A DNA stretch of 64,000 nt from contig JANQKP010000001.1 of the NCBI GenBank assembly GCA_028281045.1, positions 62,001-126,000 on the forward strand, given 5' to 3'. The DNA is from Candidatus Altimarinota bacterium. Lineage in GTDB: Bacteria > Patescibacteriota > Gracilibacteria > UM-FILTER-43-11. Both the position numbers and the translations under genes were made by a program. The notes beneath the pieces were generated by a model. The model was not told the origin of the DNA. It saw only the letters and a program-made list of their open reading frames with translations, and ran no database searches. Of the stretch, positions 15,772 through 24,911 are shown one piece after another; the first letter of the stretch is position 1; every line of letters starts with the position of its first letter.

Positions 15772-16710
15772 CTATTTTTCATCTTCCTCTGGCTCCGGAA
15801 GCTGCATAAGGGCCTTAACGCCATTTTCCCATTTCTCGCGATATTCCTCTCTGCGATCGTTATTGTGAAACTTAAGAATTCTATCGGTCACAATCACATT
15901 GGCTTCAGGGCCAAGAGATTTAAACCGACGTAGTGTTCTTCTTTTAAATGTCTTTTGCATAAGACGCTCAAAAGCATCTCCTAGTTTTCCGCCTAGGATT
16001 TTTTCTAAAATACTGCGTGTAGCGCTTTTTTCTGAAACCACCATATGTCTTTCTGGATGTTCATCAAAAGAAAGTCCTTTTTCTTTTAAGAAGTCCTTAT
16101 TTTCTTTTTTAATGCGCTCATACGTGTCTTTTCCAAAGACAGGAGCAAGGTGTTTGGCCCAATAGGTTAAATAAGGGTCTTCACCTTTTAACTTAAAATG
16201 TTCTATATCGGTTGCGTCTTCCGTGACGAAGAAGCTTAAGCAAAAACGTCCTGCGACTTTATCGCCATAGCGTCTTACGCCAAAGAATTGCAGAAGTACG
16301 GTTAAAATAAAGCGCGCGGTCCACATGCGCCCTTCTTTTATTACAATAAATAGGTCTATATCGCTGCTTTCTGAAGCGTTGTCGTAAGAAAGATTGTTAC
16401 ATACGGCAATCATCTTCACAAAAGGCGTACGCATCATGTGTTGCATGTAAAAGCTCGTTCTATTCCAGAACTTTTCTGAAATAAACTTACGGCTTTTGCG
16501 TGTGTCTATTAAATGCCCACGGCCATCTAAAACAAAATGCTCGCGTATTTCTTCTACGCCAGGCATTTTTTCAAGGAGGCCTTTAACTTCTTTAATATGA
16601 ACCGGTTTAGTTCTTCCGTACAGGTTTTCTAAGATCTCTTCCGCCGTAAGGGGGAAGTCGAAAAGGTCATAGAAAACAATGGTTTGGTAGATTGACTTTT
16701 TTAAGTTCAT
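15772..16710 (-). CDS. Nucleotidyltransferase-fold protein with winged-helix N-terminus
   Basis: 312 residues. The N-terminal about 90 residues look like a winged helix (YQTIVFYDLFDFPLTAEEILENLYG). The segment NASESSDIDLFIVI near residues 110-125 is the polymerase-beta type nucleotidyltransferase signature, in which the G-S is replaced by A-S before E-S-SDIDL. The rest is helical and basic. From memory, similar proteins occur often in CPR genomes, but I know no demonstrated substrate. It is convergent with the EamA gene and divergent from uvrC. Confidence 0.7.
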   Translation of the reverse strand: MNLKKSIYQTIVFYDLFDFPLTAEEILENLYGRTKPVHIKEVKGLLEKMPGVEEIREHFVLDGRGHLIDTRKSRKFISEKFWNRTSFYMQHMMRTPFVKMIAVCNNLSYDNASESSDIDLFIVIKEGRMWTARFILTVLLQFFGVRRYGDKVAGRFCLSFFVTEDATDIEHFKLKGEDPYLTYWAKHLAPVFGKDTYERIKKENKDFLKEKGLSFDEHPERHMVVSEKSATRSILEKILGGKLGDAFERLMQKTFKRRTLRRFKSLGPEANVIVTDRILKFHNNDRREEYREKWENGVKALMQLPEPEEDEK

Positions 16711-16736
16711 ACCTATATTATATAGGGTTAAAACAG

Positions 16737-19025
16737 ATGAGCAAAACGTTAAAAAGCATCATCGCTAAAGCCCCAGGAACTCCAGGGGTATACAAGTTTC
16801 TTTCTGAAAAAGGAGAGATTATTTATGTTGGAAAAGCGAAGAATTTAAAGAAGCGTCTTTCGCAGTACATGCAGAAAGGAAAAAAGCATTCTCCGAAGAT
16901 CGATAAGATGCTTGAAAAATCCACCAGCGTAGAATGGATAGAAGTGGCTTCTGAAGTAGAAGCGCTTATTTTGGAAGACAATTTAATTAAAGAATTAAAT
17001 CCAAGGTATAACGTTCTTTTAAAAGACGATAAGACGTTCCAATACATTAAGGTGACCATTCAAGAGGATTACCCTGAGGTGACTACGGTACGAAAAATAG
17101 AAAAAGATGGGGCCAAATACTTTGGACCTAAAACCAGTGGAACGGATGTAAAACGCCTACTAGAGTCTGCTAAAAAGATTTTCAGACTCTGTAGTGTTAA
17201 AAATATTTCACTAGATTTAAAAGGAAAGCCACTGGATGGGGCAAAAGTAGCCGTAAAGCATGGAAAGATGCCCGCGAAGAGACCTTGCTTAGATTTTCAC
17301 ATTAAACGTTGTACAGGGCCTTGTGCAGGAATGGTGACCCCAGAGGAATACAGAAAACAAATCGATGAAGCCATTGCCTTTTTAAATGGGGATTATAAAG
17401 CCGCTATAGAGCAGCTTAAAGCGCAGATGATGGAATATGCCCAGAATAAGAAATTCGAGCGCGCTGCAGCGATTAGAGATCAGATAGAATCCATTGAACG
17501 CTCTGCTCAGAAGCAGCTGATTACAGATACGAATATTGTAGACCGTGATGTTATTGCTTATGTGCCAGACCTAGGTAAAAACTTCTTCAATTTATTCCAA
17601 ATTAGAAGTGGAAAACTGGTGAGCCAAGAAAACTTTGTTTCTGAAGGTGAAGAAACTCCAGAAGAAATCATGGAAGCCTTTCTTCGTGAATACTACTCAC
17701 TCGCGGCAGATATTCCGAAGGAGATTCTAGTATCGATTGAAGTCGATAATAAGCTCATGAAAGCTTATATCGAAAAACATACCGATCATGCGGTGCAGGT
17801 GATTCATCCACAAGCTGGTAAAAAAGACGATCTCGTACTTCTAGCAGAACAAAATGCTAGAAGTTACGCAAAACAAAACCGCGTACGCTGGATGGCCGAT
17901 GAAAAGAAACCAGAAATGGCCATAGAAGAACTGCAGAAAAAGCTTGGGCTTAAAAATCCTATCAAACGCCTAGAATGCTTTGATATTTCCCACCTGGGTG
18001 GAACTGAAACTGTAGGTTCTATGAGTGTATTTAAAAAAGGAAAGCCAAGCAAAGCAGACTACCGCTTATTTAGATTAAAAAGTACTGTTGGAAAAATAGA
18101 CGACTTCCAAAGTATGGAAGAGGTGATTCGAAGACGTTTAAATTATTTACCAGAACTGCTCCCTGAAGGTTATAAAATACGCACGGGTAAGAAGGGGGAT
18201 GAAAAAGCTTTAGAAAGCCACTGGGGAAAAGAAGAATTGAAAGACGTAGGGATTAAAAACTACCAGATACTAGAAAAGAATAAGAAGGTGGTTGGAGCAG
18301 CTTCTATTATTGAGCTTTCAGAAAAGGTGCATGAAATTGGCTCTCTTTTTGTAGACGAAGATGAGCGTGGCCAAAAGCTGGGTTATCAACTTATTAAAAA
18401 GATCATAGATAAGTCTAAACAAAAAAGACTTTATTTAATGTGTGAACCTGACCTTGAGGGTTATTATACCCAGTTTGGTTTCGATGTACTACACAAAGCG
18501 CCTAAAGAACTTAAGAAGCAGGCTAAAAAATATGAAAAGCGAGGTTATGGCCCACATATATTCTTGTCTTATCAGAAAAAGAAACCAGATACTTCATTCA
18601 CATCTACTCCAAGCTTAATTGTTATAGATGGTGGAAAAGGACAGCTTTCTACGGCTTACAAAGTATTAGAAGAAAAGGGGAGAACCGATATTCCTATTAT
18701 TTCCCTGGCTAAAAAACTAGAAGAAGTATTTGTGCCTAAGAAATCAGATCCTCTAAATATTCCAGCAGACACTGAGGCAAGCTACTTATTACAAAGAGCT
18801 AGAGATGAGGCTCATAGATTTGCGATTACATTTAATAAAGAGTCTAGGCTTAAATCTATGACAAAATCTCAGCTGGATGAGGTGGTAGGCCTAGGGCCTA
18901 AGATGAAAACCAGGCTTCTAGCACACTTTGGGAGCACAGAAGCGATTAAAGAAGCGCCACTAGAACAATTAGTGCCTATATGTGGTGAGCCTATTGCTAA
19001 AAAAATCAAAGAGCAAATAATTTAG
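16737..19025 (+). CDS. uvrC: Excinuclease UvrC with a GNAT acetyltransferase domain inserted in its nuclease domain
   Basis: 762 residues, against about 600 for usual UvrC. The ATG at 16737 matches the family N-terminus (KAPGTPGVYKF); a longer TTG frame from 16692 is not needed. Order: GIY-YIG nuclease (about 10-90), Cys-containing linker (CLDFHIKRCTGPC), UVR motif (YAQNKKFERAAAIRDQIE), and the RNase H-like nuclease (CFDISHLGGTETVGSM ... IRRRLNYLPE). Then comes an extra module at about 470-620, followed by the rest of the nuclease (LIVIDGGKGQLSTA) and C-terminal HhH motifs. The extra module carries GNAT marks: EIGSLFVDEDERGQKLGYQLI and YYTQFGFDVL. UvrC makes both incisions in nucleotide excision repair. 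The role of the insert is unknown. Confidence 0.93.
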   Translation: MSKTLKSIIAKAPGTPGVYKFLSEKGEIIYVGKAKNLKKRLSQYMQKGKKHSPKIDKMLEKSTSVEWIEVASEVEALILEDNLIKELNPRYNVLLKDDKTFQYIKVTIQEDYPEVTTVRKIEKDGAKYFGPKTSGTDVKRLLESAKKIFRLCSVKNISLDLKGKPLDGAKVAVKHGKMPAKRPCLDFHIKRCTGPCAGMVTPEEYRKQIDEAIAFLNGDYKAAIEQLKAQMMEYAQNKKFERAAAIRDQIESIERSAQKQLITDTNIVDRDVIAYVPDLGKNFFNLFQIRSGKLVSQENFVSEGEETPEEIMEAFLREYYSLAADIPKEILVSIEVDNKLMKAYIEKHTDHAVQVIHPQAGKKDDLVLLAEQNARSYAKQNRVRWMADEKKPEMAIEELQKKLGLKNPIKRLECFDISHLGGTETVGSMSVFKKGKPSKADYRLFRLKSTVGKIDDFQSMEEVIRRRLNYLPELLPEGYKIRTGKKGDEKALESHWGKEELKDVGIKNYQILEKNKKVVGAASIIELSEKVHEIGSLFVDEDERGQKLGYQLIKKIIDKSKQKRLYLMCEPDLEGYYTQFGFDVLHKAPKELKKQAKKYEKRGYGPHIFLSYQKKKPDTSFTSTPSLIVIDGGKGQLSTAYKVLEEKGRTDIPIISLAKKLEEVFVPKKSDPLNIPADTEASYLLQRARDEAHRFAITFNKESRLKSMTKSQLDEVVGLGPKMKTRLLAHFGSTEAIKEAPLEQLVPICGEPIAKKIKEQII

Positions 19026-19093
19026 AATAATATAATGTTTTTATGGGAAGCTTATTATCACGGTAGCTCAGAATATTTTAATTACTTTGAAAT

Positions 19094-21037
19094 ATGTATT
19101 TATCTAGATTGCTCGTAAAAAATTATCGCTCTATAAAAGACTTGGATCTTTCCTTTAAAAAAGGGAAAAATATTATAATTGGACGAAACAATGCAGGTAA
19201 AAGTAATATTATTAAAGCCCTAGATATAGTGCTTGGAGAGAATTCACCCATTTTTGCCAAGTCTGAAAATATTACACAGAAAGACTTTTATTCGCACAAG
19301 AAAGAGGTGGAAGGCCAGCCTATTGAAGAAAGTGCTGACGAAATAATAATACTATGTGAGCTAACAAGGGAGCCAGGTGAAGCCCTGAACTATGATGAGA
19401 TGTACAACTGTTATGGATTCTATGCCACTGTCAGTAGGGCAATATCAAATGAAGGCCTAATAGAAAGACCTGCGTCTGTCTTTGAGATAGATCCAGATAC
19501 ATTAAGTAGAGCTGAGAAAAATTATATTAACCCAAAACTAAGACACCAAAAAAGTTTTGAACAAGAGTTTGAGGACAAGTATCATTTTACCTTCGTCTTT
19601 CAGGCTAAAAAAGATGAAAACGGCAAAATCACATCAAAGGAGTTAAGATTTCTCTATAGGGAAAATACCGATCTAAATTGGTTTCTGGGGTTTAAAGCAC
19701 CGATTAGAAATGAGTTTTTACAGAGCGCAATTATCCACTCATTTAGGGATCCTCAAATGCAATTGCGACTAAATGATTGGAGTTGGTATGGAAAGCTAAT
19801 GAGATATCTTACGCAAGAAAGTGATGAGCAGGGTAATTTAGAGCAGGCATTTGAAAAAGTTAGAGCTGTTGCAGATCAAATTTTTGAGTCCGCTAAGGAA
19901 AGCATACACAGGAGTTCGTTGGATGTGGCTTTTCCAGGGGCAGAGATACATTTCCAATTTAGCCATGACAAGAATACCGATATATATAAAGGCTGCAATA
20001 TATACATCGATGATGGGGTTAAAACTGCTCTTTCAGAAAAAGGTTCTGGTATACAGAGCGCAACCATCATTGGTCTATTCAACTATTACACCAAAGAAAT
20101 AAATACTGTCACCAGCGCCTTGCTTTGCGTAGAAGAGCCAGAATTATATCTCCATCCTCACGCAAGAAGAGTTTTAAGCGGAAGATTAGATGATTTTACT
20201 GATGCTGGAAAAAATCAAGTTATCGTTACCACCCACAGCTCTGAATTTATAAGTGCCAAAGATTGTGGTTTAAATGTTTTGCTTGCCAGAAAAGATGCAT
20301 ATGATGGCACTACAGTTAGCAACATAGAATTAGGTCAAAACAAATCACTACTTTTGGATAGTAACCACAAGGAAATATTTTTTGCAGACAAGGTTATAAT
20401 TTGCGAAGGTATAGCGGATGAGATGTTATTAAAGTGGATATCAAGCGAAAAATTTCCAAATAAAATCGATGAAAACAACATTTCCATTATTCCGGTGGGA
20501 GGAAAGAACAATATAATTAAATTATCTAAGCTCATCAGGCAGCTAGAGATCAATTGTTATGTATTTTCTGATTTTGATTTTTTGATCAGAGATGATTCAG
20601 AAGACGCAGACCCATATAAAACTGATCAACATTCATATAGGCATAAGAGCGTTGAAAATTTAACGAAAGCATTTTTTGAACAAGATTGTATTGCGGGCAA
20701 AAAAGGTAAAGATATTTTTATTGAAATTCAAAAGCTAAGACAGGGGTTGAAGAAGGAGGATGTTAAATCTTTCTATACAGCAAAAAAAATAGAGGAATTT
20801 TCGAATAAAGAGATGTTAGATGATTTTTTAGCTAAGCTCAGAAAAACTGGAGTTGGTATACTTAGCGCAGAGCTAGAAGACTTTTCAAAAAAACAAGATT
20901 ATATATCATCCTCTAAAAAAATTACTGAAAATAAAATTTTTGATCTAAGCTCAAAATTGGTAAATGGAGAGAGTATAGAGGATTATTTTGATACTATTCA
21001 GGTTGAAGAATTTCTTTCAGCAGTAATAAATGACTAG
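19094..21037 (+). CDS. OLD-family ATP-dependent nuclease (AAA ATPase + TOPRIM)
   Basis: 647 residues. The N-terminal ABC-type ATPase has Walker A GRNNAGKSN (30-38), a signature-like KGSGIQSA, Walker B LLCVEEPELYLHPHA (about residue 347) and a switch His in TTHSSE. A TOPRIM nuclease domain follows, with VIICEGIADEMLL (about 437) and the acidic YVFSDFDF (about 493). This is the class 1 OLD (overcoming lysogenization defect) layout; relatives act in phage defence. It stands alone, looks AT-richer than uvrC and dus on either side, and shares a CTAG stop overlap with dus. A transferred defence gene is plausible. Confidence 0.87.
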   Translation: MYLSRLLVKNYRSIKDLDLSFKKGKNIIIGRNNAGKSNIIKALDIVLGENSPIFAKSENITQKDFYSHKKEVEGQPIEESADEIIILCELTREPGEALNYDEMYNCYGFYATVSRAISNEGLIERPASVFEIDPDTLSRAEKNYINPKLRHQKSFEQEFEDKYHFTFVFQAKKDENGKITSKELRFLYRENTDLNWFLGFKAPIRNEFLQSAIIHSFRDPQMQLRLNDWSWYGKLMRYLTQESDEQGNLEQAFEKVRAVADQIFESAKESIHRSSLDVAFPGAEIHFQFSHDKNTDIYKGCNIYIDDGVKTALSEKGSGIQSATIIGLFNYYTKEINTVTSALLCVEEPELYLHPHARRVLSGRLDDFTDAGKNQVIVTTHSSEFISAKDCGLNVLLARKDAYDGTTVSNIELGQNKSLLLDSNHKEIFFADKVIICEGIADEMLLKWISSEKFPNKIDENNISIIPVGGKNNIIKLSKLIRQLEINCYVFSDFDFLIRDDSEDADPYKTDQHSYRHKSVENLTKAFFEQDCIAGKKGKDIFIEIQKLRQGLKKEDVKSFYTAKKIEEFSNKEMLDDFLAKLRKTGVGILSAELEDFSKKQDYISSSKKITENKIFDLSSKLVNGESIEDYFDTIQVEEFLSAVIND

Positions 21038-22068
21038 ATCAGTATGTCTCTCACCTCCTCCGTACTATTGCTCTGCATCAGATCTTTTCTCATTTCTCTA
21101 GCGCCATCAAAACCTTTTACGTACCAACCTAGGTGACTACGCATGTGTACAAAAGGTACTTCAGGCATCATTTTTTCAAAAAGCTCACAGTGTTCAATAG
21201 CCACTTTGAATTTTTCTTCTTTGGTGGGTTCATGATCTCCAAAGAACCATGGGTTTCCAAAGGTGGCACGTCCTATAAGGACTCCATCTACGTTGTAATC
21301 TTTAATTCTTTGATGCGCTGCTTCTAGGGTAAGAATATCTCCATTTCCTAAATAACTAGTGCCCATATCTTTACAAATAGCAGCTCCTTTGGCTATTTCT
21401 TCCCAGTTGGCTTCGCCCATGTACATTTGTTTTAGGGTTCTTCCATGCATGGTGATATTAGCAGGATCTTCTTCTAGAAGATGTTTTACCCATTCTTCTA
21501 CGACAATCTCTTTAAAACCAATACGGGTTTTAACTGAAACCGGTAGATTTTTCTTTTCTATATTGGCTCTTCCTGCTCCTTCGTTCATTTCATGAACCGC
21601 GGCAATAATATTTTCATGCACTCCGGCTTCTTCCATGGTAATTCCATTGGCAAAATCTTCGGTTCCTTTTTTACAGCTTCTAATGATTTCTTTGGCTAGC
21701 TCCGGGGTTTGTATTAGGGCAGCCCCAGATCCGCGTTTAGCTACAGCGTTGGCTGGGCAACCCATATTAATGTCTATACCGTCATATCCTAGGTGGGCCA
21801 GCATAACCGTGGCCTTATAAAAAGAATCTATTTCTACTCCGTAAATCTGCGCGACCACGGGTCTTTCCGTTTCATCGTATCTAAAAGCACGTAGCATTTT
21901 AACGGCACCACGGGCTAGGCCTTCTACATTAGTAAATTCGGTCATCACTAGACTTGGCTTACTGTATTTACACGTGATGTACCTAAAAGGGGCGTCTGTA
22001 ACACCATCCATGGGAGATAATCCGATAATAGGAGCCTCAAGCTCGTCCCAGAAACCTCTAAAAGGCAT
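21034..22068 (-). CDS. tRNA-dihydrouridine synthase
   Basis: 344 residues. A flavin-dependent TIM-barrel Dus enzyme: IIGLSPMDGVTDAPFR at the N-terminus, VAQIYG, DINMGCPANAVAKRGSGAAL with the catalytic Cys, SVKTRIG, ITMHGRTLKQMY and GRATFGNPWFF. It reduces specific uridines in tRNA D-loops. An expansion near residues 140-175 (a Glu/Asn-rich helix) is longer than usual. It lies 36 bases after trmB on the same strand, so a tRNA-modification operon is likely. Confidence 0.93.
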   Translation of the reverse strand: MPFRGFWDELEAPIIGLSPMDGVTDAPFRYITCKYSKPSLVMTEFTNVEGLARGAVKMLRAFRYDETERPVVAQIYGVEIDSFYKATVMLAHLGYDGIDINMGCPANAVAKRGSGAALIQTPELAKEIIRSCKKGTEDFANGITMEEAGVHENIIAAVHEMNEGAGRANIEKKNLPVSVKTRIGFKEIVVEEWVKHLLEEDPANITMHGRTLKQMYMGEANWEEIAKGAAICKDMGTSYLGNGDILTLEAAHQRIKDYNVDGVLIGRATFGNPWFFGDHEPTKEEKFKVAIEHCELFEKMMPEVPFVHMRSHLGWYVKGFDGAREMRKDLMQSNSTEEVRDILI

Positions 22069-22104
22069 AGCTTTTAACTAGTAGATAAAGCTCAGGTATT
22101 GTAC

Positions 22105-22746
22105 TTACTTACGCTTGGCGCGTAAATAGTTAATATTGCTGCCTAGCTTTCTATGTTTTTGTTCAAAATACGTTTGAATTTGTAGAATCTCATCTTTTGT
22201 ATCTTCCGGCACGTCTTCATTTTGTTCTTCTAGTTCAAAAGCCTTGTGGGCGCCTATGGTTTCTAGAGAAAATTCAAAGAGGGGATTGTTATCTGTTTTT
22301 AAATGCAGCATTCCACTTTTCTTAAGCATCTTGGCGTACATATCTAAGAACCTTTCTGCGGTCAGACGCTTTTTAGCTTTTCCTTTTTTAGGATGTGGAT
22401 CTGGAAAGGTCACCCAGATCTCTGAAATAGACTCATCTGGTACGTAAGCTTCCAGGCGATCTATATAATCTCGGAGGAATATAGCGTTCTCTATTTCATT
22501 ATCCTGAGCTTCATTGGCTCCGTACCACAGGCGTTCACCTTGAATATCTACGCCTATGAATTTCTTTTTAGGAAAAAGCTTAGCGAGCGCCAAGGTATAC
22601 TGCCCACTTCCACAGCCAAGTTCTAAAATAACCTCTTCCTCTTTTATATAAGAAAGAAACTTATCTTTAAAACGTTCATCTGTATATTCCAGTACCAGGG
22701 GGTGCTCTGAAACCTGTGCGAATCTTTGTAATTTTTTACGTGGCAT
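22105..22746 (-). CDS. trmB: tRNA (guanine-N7-)-methyltransferase
   Basis: 213 residues. LELGCGSGQYTLALAKLFP is the SAM site, with FIGVDIQGERL, then IWVTFPDPHPKKGKAKKRLT, the TrmB hallmark, and LHLKTDN. It methylates G46 in the variable loop of tRNA. It lies between an unknown gene (18-base gap) and dus on the minus strand. Confidence 0.95.
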   Translation of the reverse strand: MPRKKLQRFAQVSEHPLVLEYTDERFKDKFLSYIKEEEVILELGCGSGQYTLALAKLFPKKKFIGVDIQGERLWYGANEAQDNEIENAIFLRDYIDRLEAYVPDESISEIWVTFPDPHPKKGKAKKRLTAERFLDMYAKMLKKSGMLHLKTDNNPLFEFSLETIGAHKAFELEEQNEDVPEDTKDEILQIQTYFEQKHRKLGSNINYLRAKRK

Positions 22747-22764
22747 AGTTAAGCTTAATCCATA

Positions 22765-24036
22765 TTATTGTATGGATTCTCTCACAGCTTGCAACCCGTT
22801 GTCATTTTGATTCATGCGGCACACTTGGCATGGACAATCTTCTAGGAGGAAAATGTCAGGTTTTGTCGCTATATTAAAAGCCTCACGGTTTCGCCCCCTT
22901 ACAGTAAACGGTAAGGTCTCTCTTGTAGCCACCTTTCCACATTTTTTCATGTCTTCAAGGGTGACAATATCAATTCTTTTTCCTCCCGTGCTGCTTTGAG
23001 CAATTTCAGCTCTCAGTAAAATATTCTCCATAGAAGATTGCTGCAAGGCATCATTGAAAAATCTTTGATCAACCACCAGCATGATGTAGCGCGCTTCATT
23101 TACAATATAAAAATCTGGTTCAATGAGTAAATTGCTTTGGGGAATACGCGTTTCTCCCTCTGGAACAGGAATAACAAAGGCATCTGGCTTGTAAAGCCAT
23201 TCTTTTCCTGCCATCATCAGTTGTCTGGCTAAATTGGCATCATAAATACTGGTGAAGAAAGGATGATGCCCTCTGGCATCTTTAATGTCTTGGCGACGCC
23301 CTGCAAATTTCCAGTTTTTCTTTTCAGCTTGTTCAGCTCGCATTTCTTCCCTTAGCATTGCTGAATGCTTGGCATATCTTTCCATGCCCTTTAGACGTCT
23401 TTGAACTGAGGCAATGCTTCTTCTTTCATGATTCCCAGGTAAATCTTGGTTAGGCCTATCGGTTTCAATGTTTACACCACGCTGCGTTAAGAAGCGAGCA
23501 CAGCTTTTAGTGTCTATATCTCTTAAGCTCTTTGCATAATGCTTACGATTTTTTAGTTTAGTATTTTCAATAGCATCAGCCATAGCTCTTACCGCTTCTG
23601 CTGCAGAAGGGTAGTTATCATAAAAAGCTTGGGCAATTTCAGCATCCGTCTTTTCAGAATCTTCTTCAGTTCGAGAAAGCTCTACAAAAACCTCAAAAGC
23701 TCGTACTTGCCCATGAGAGACCGTAATATTGAAATACTTTTGTATCTTACTGCGTGAATCAGAGGCTACTCCTGCCATATAATCTGCCACACTGTAAGCG
23801 GTTTGTTGCTCTACACTTTCATCTAGCAATTGTCCTGCTCTGCGTCTTAGGCGGGTGACAAGACGCTTCCAAACTTCTACATAGCTATCTGATGTTTCCC
23901 CAAGTTGAACCACAATATCGCGAAGCCCTCCTTCTTCAATAGGAATTTGATATTGATCTGGGTCTTGCTTGTCGCCATTGTGAACAAGCCAGCGATCTAG
24001 TTCTGCAAGCAACTGCTTGTGATGCATAGAGGGCAA
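22765..24036 (-). CDS. Unknown 423-aa protein with a C-terminal Cys cluster
   Basis: No family recognised. The protein is soluble and largely helical and charged, with a basic middle (about 190-265). The C-terminal third looks like a mixed alpha/beta fold (FVIPVPEGETRIPQSNLLIEPDFYIV, YIMLVVDQRFFNDAL, KRIDIVTLEDM). It ends near DCPCQVC, three close Cys that could bind metal. It is the first gene of a minus-strand operon with trmB and dus. Two consensus promoters and an inverted repeat lie upstream, so expression is probably regulated. Confidence 0.75.
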   Translation of the reverse strand: MPSMHHKQLLAELDRWLVHNGDKQDPDQYQIPIEEGGLRDIVVQLGETSDSYVEVWKRLVTRLRRRAGQLLDESVEQQTAYSVADYMAGVASDSRSKIQKYFNITVSHGQVRAFEVFVELSRTEEDSEKTDAEIAQAFYDNYPSAAEAVRAMADAIENTKLKNRKHYAKSLRDIDTKSCARFLTQRGVNIETDRPNQDLPGNHERRSIASVQRRLKGMERYAKHSAMLREEMRAEQAEKKNWKFAGRRQDIKDARGHHPFFTSIYDANLARQLMMAGKEWLYKPDAFVIPVPEGETRIPQSNLLIEPDFYIVNEARYIMLVVDQRFFNDALQQSSMENILLRAEIAQSSTGGKRIDIVTLEDMKKCGKVATRETLPFTVRGRNREAFNIATKPDIFLLEDCPCQVCRMNQNDNGLQAVRESIQ

Positions 24037-24041
24037 TTAAA

Positions 24042-24077
24042 GGTGAAATATTATAATTCATTTCACCAATATGTCAA
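24042..24077 (-). promoter_or_regulatory. Consensus promoter with an operator-like inverted repeat over the -10
   Basis: Minus-strand -35 TTGACA (24077-24072), 16-base spacer, -10 TATAAT (24055-24050), only about 15 bases before the ATG of the 423-aa protein. An inverted repeat GGTGAAAT-(10)-ATTTCACC (24042-24067) brackets the -10, the expected place for a repressor site. Confidence 0.68.
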
Positions 24078-24137
24078 ATGGCTTTCTTATGCAAAAAAAG
24101 CCGCTTTTTCCAAATTTGGGTTCGGCGACTTCTTACC

Positions 24138-24166
24138 ATTATAACAAAAATGGGGGTCTAAGTCAA
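24138..24166 (-). promoter_or_regulatory. Second, upstream promoter with an early terminator downstream
   Basis: Minus-strand -35 TTGACT (24166-24161), 17-base spacer, -10 TATAAT (24143-24138). About 25 bases after the expected start, AAAAAG-CGG-CTTTTT followed by more T (about 24108-24093) looks like a weak intrinsic terminator. Most transcripts from here might therefore be short. Confidence 0.55.
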
Positions 24167-24255
24167 ATTTATTATGCTTCAAAATGGGGACTTTTCATTG
24201 TATAAAAGGCCAAATTTTGCTAGAGTGAGTCCGTAATTTTTAAACCGAAATCAAT

Positions 24256-24831
24256 ATGAAACTCGGAAGATACATCGTTGGACTTGTAAGCGGTCTGACC
24301 TTTGGCATGCTTTTTGCGCCTAAAAAAGGGGAAAAGCTGAGAAAAGACCTAGCCAAAAAGAGTAAAAAATCGAACCAAGATGCACTGAAGCACCTTGGAA
24401 GCGCTTATAAGGATGCTTGGTCTGACCTTGCAGATGAAATGAGTAATCTAAAAGAACATGAGCAAGTAGAAGCTTTATTTGAAATGTCTGAAGAAAAACT
24501 TAAAGCTTTTTTAGCTGCAGCAGAAGACCGTGGTTATGAATTTGCCTCTGTGGCTCAAGATAAATTAGAGAAACTGGCTGAAATGGCTCAAGACAAAGCC
24601 AAGGAATTTGAAGAAACCAGTAAGAAAAAAGGAAAGAAAGTCGCTAAAAAAGCCGTTTCTAAAGCGAAAAAGGTGCAGAAGAAAGCGGTGACGAAAGCCA
24701 ATGCTACTAAGCGTAAAGCAACATCTGCTGCCAAGAAACAAGTGAAGAAGGCGACCAAGAAAGTAAATACAGTGAAAAAGACAGTGGCTAAAAAAGCTCC
24801 TGCCAAAAAGAAGGCAGCTAAGAAGAAATAG
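24256..24831 (+). CDS. YtxH-like protein fused to a histone H1-like Lys/Ala tail
   Basis: 191 residues. The N-terminus is a single membrane or amphipathic helix followed by FAPKKGEKLRKDL, the YtxH signature. A charged helical middle (about 40-120) follows. The last about 70 residues are almost only Lys, Ala, Thr and Val (KKAVSKAKKVQKKAV, AAKKQVKKATKK, KKAPAKKKAAKKK), like histone H1-type tails. It could hold DNA or another polyanion near the membrane. It precedes the pyrophosphatase by 80 bases. Another YtxH protein is at 58034. Confidence 0.78.
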   Translation: MKLGRYIVGLVSGLTFGMLFAPKKGEKLRKDLAKKSKKSNQDALKHLGSAYKDAWSDLADEMSNLKEHEQVEALFEMSEEKLKAFLAAAEDRGYEFASVAQDKLEKLAEMAQDKAKEFEETSKKKGKKVAKKAVSKAKKVQKKAVTKANATKRKATSAAKKQVKKATKKVNTVKKTVAKKAPAKKKAAKKK

Positions 24832-24911
24832 GCTTGCCTCTCTGCTAAGGATCGATTAAGATCCTTACCTATGTTTAACTTATAAATTTTTAACTCTTTT
24901 TAATCAACGAC

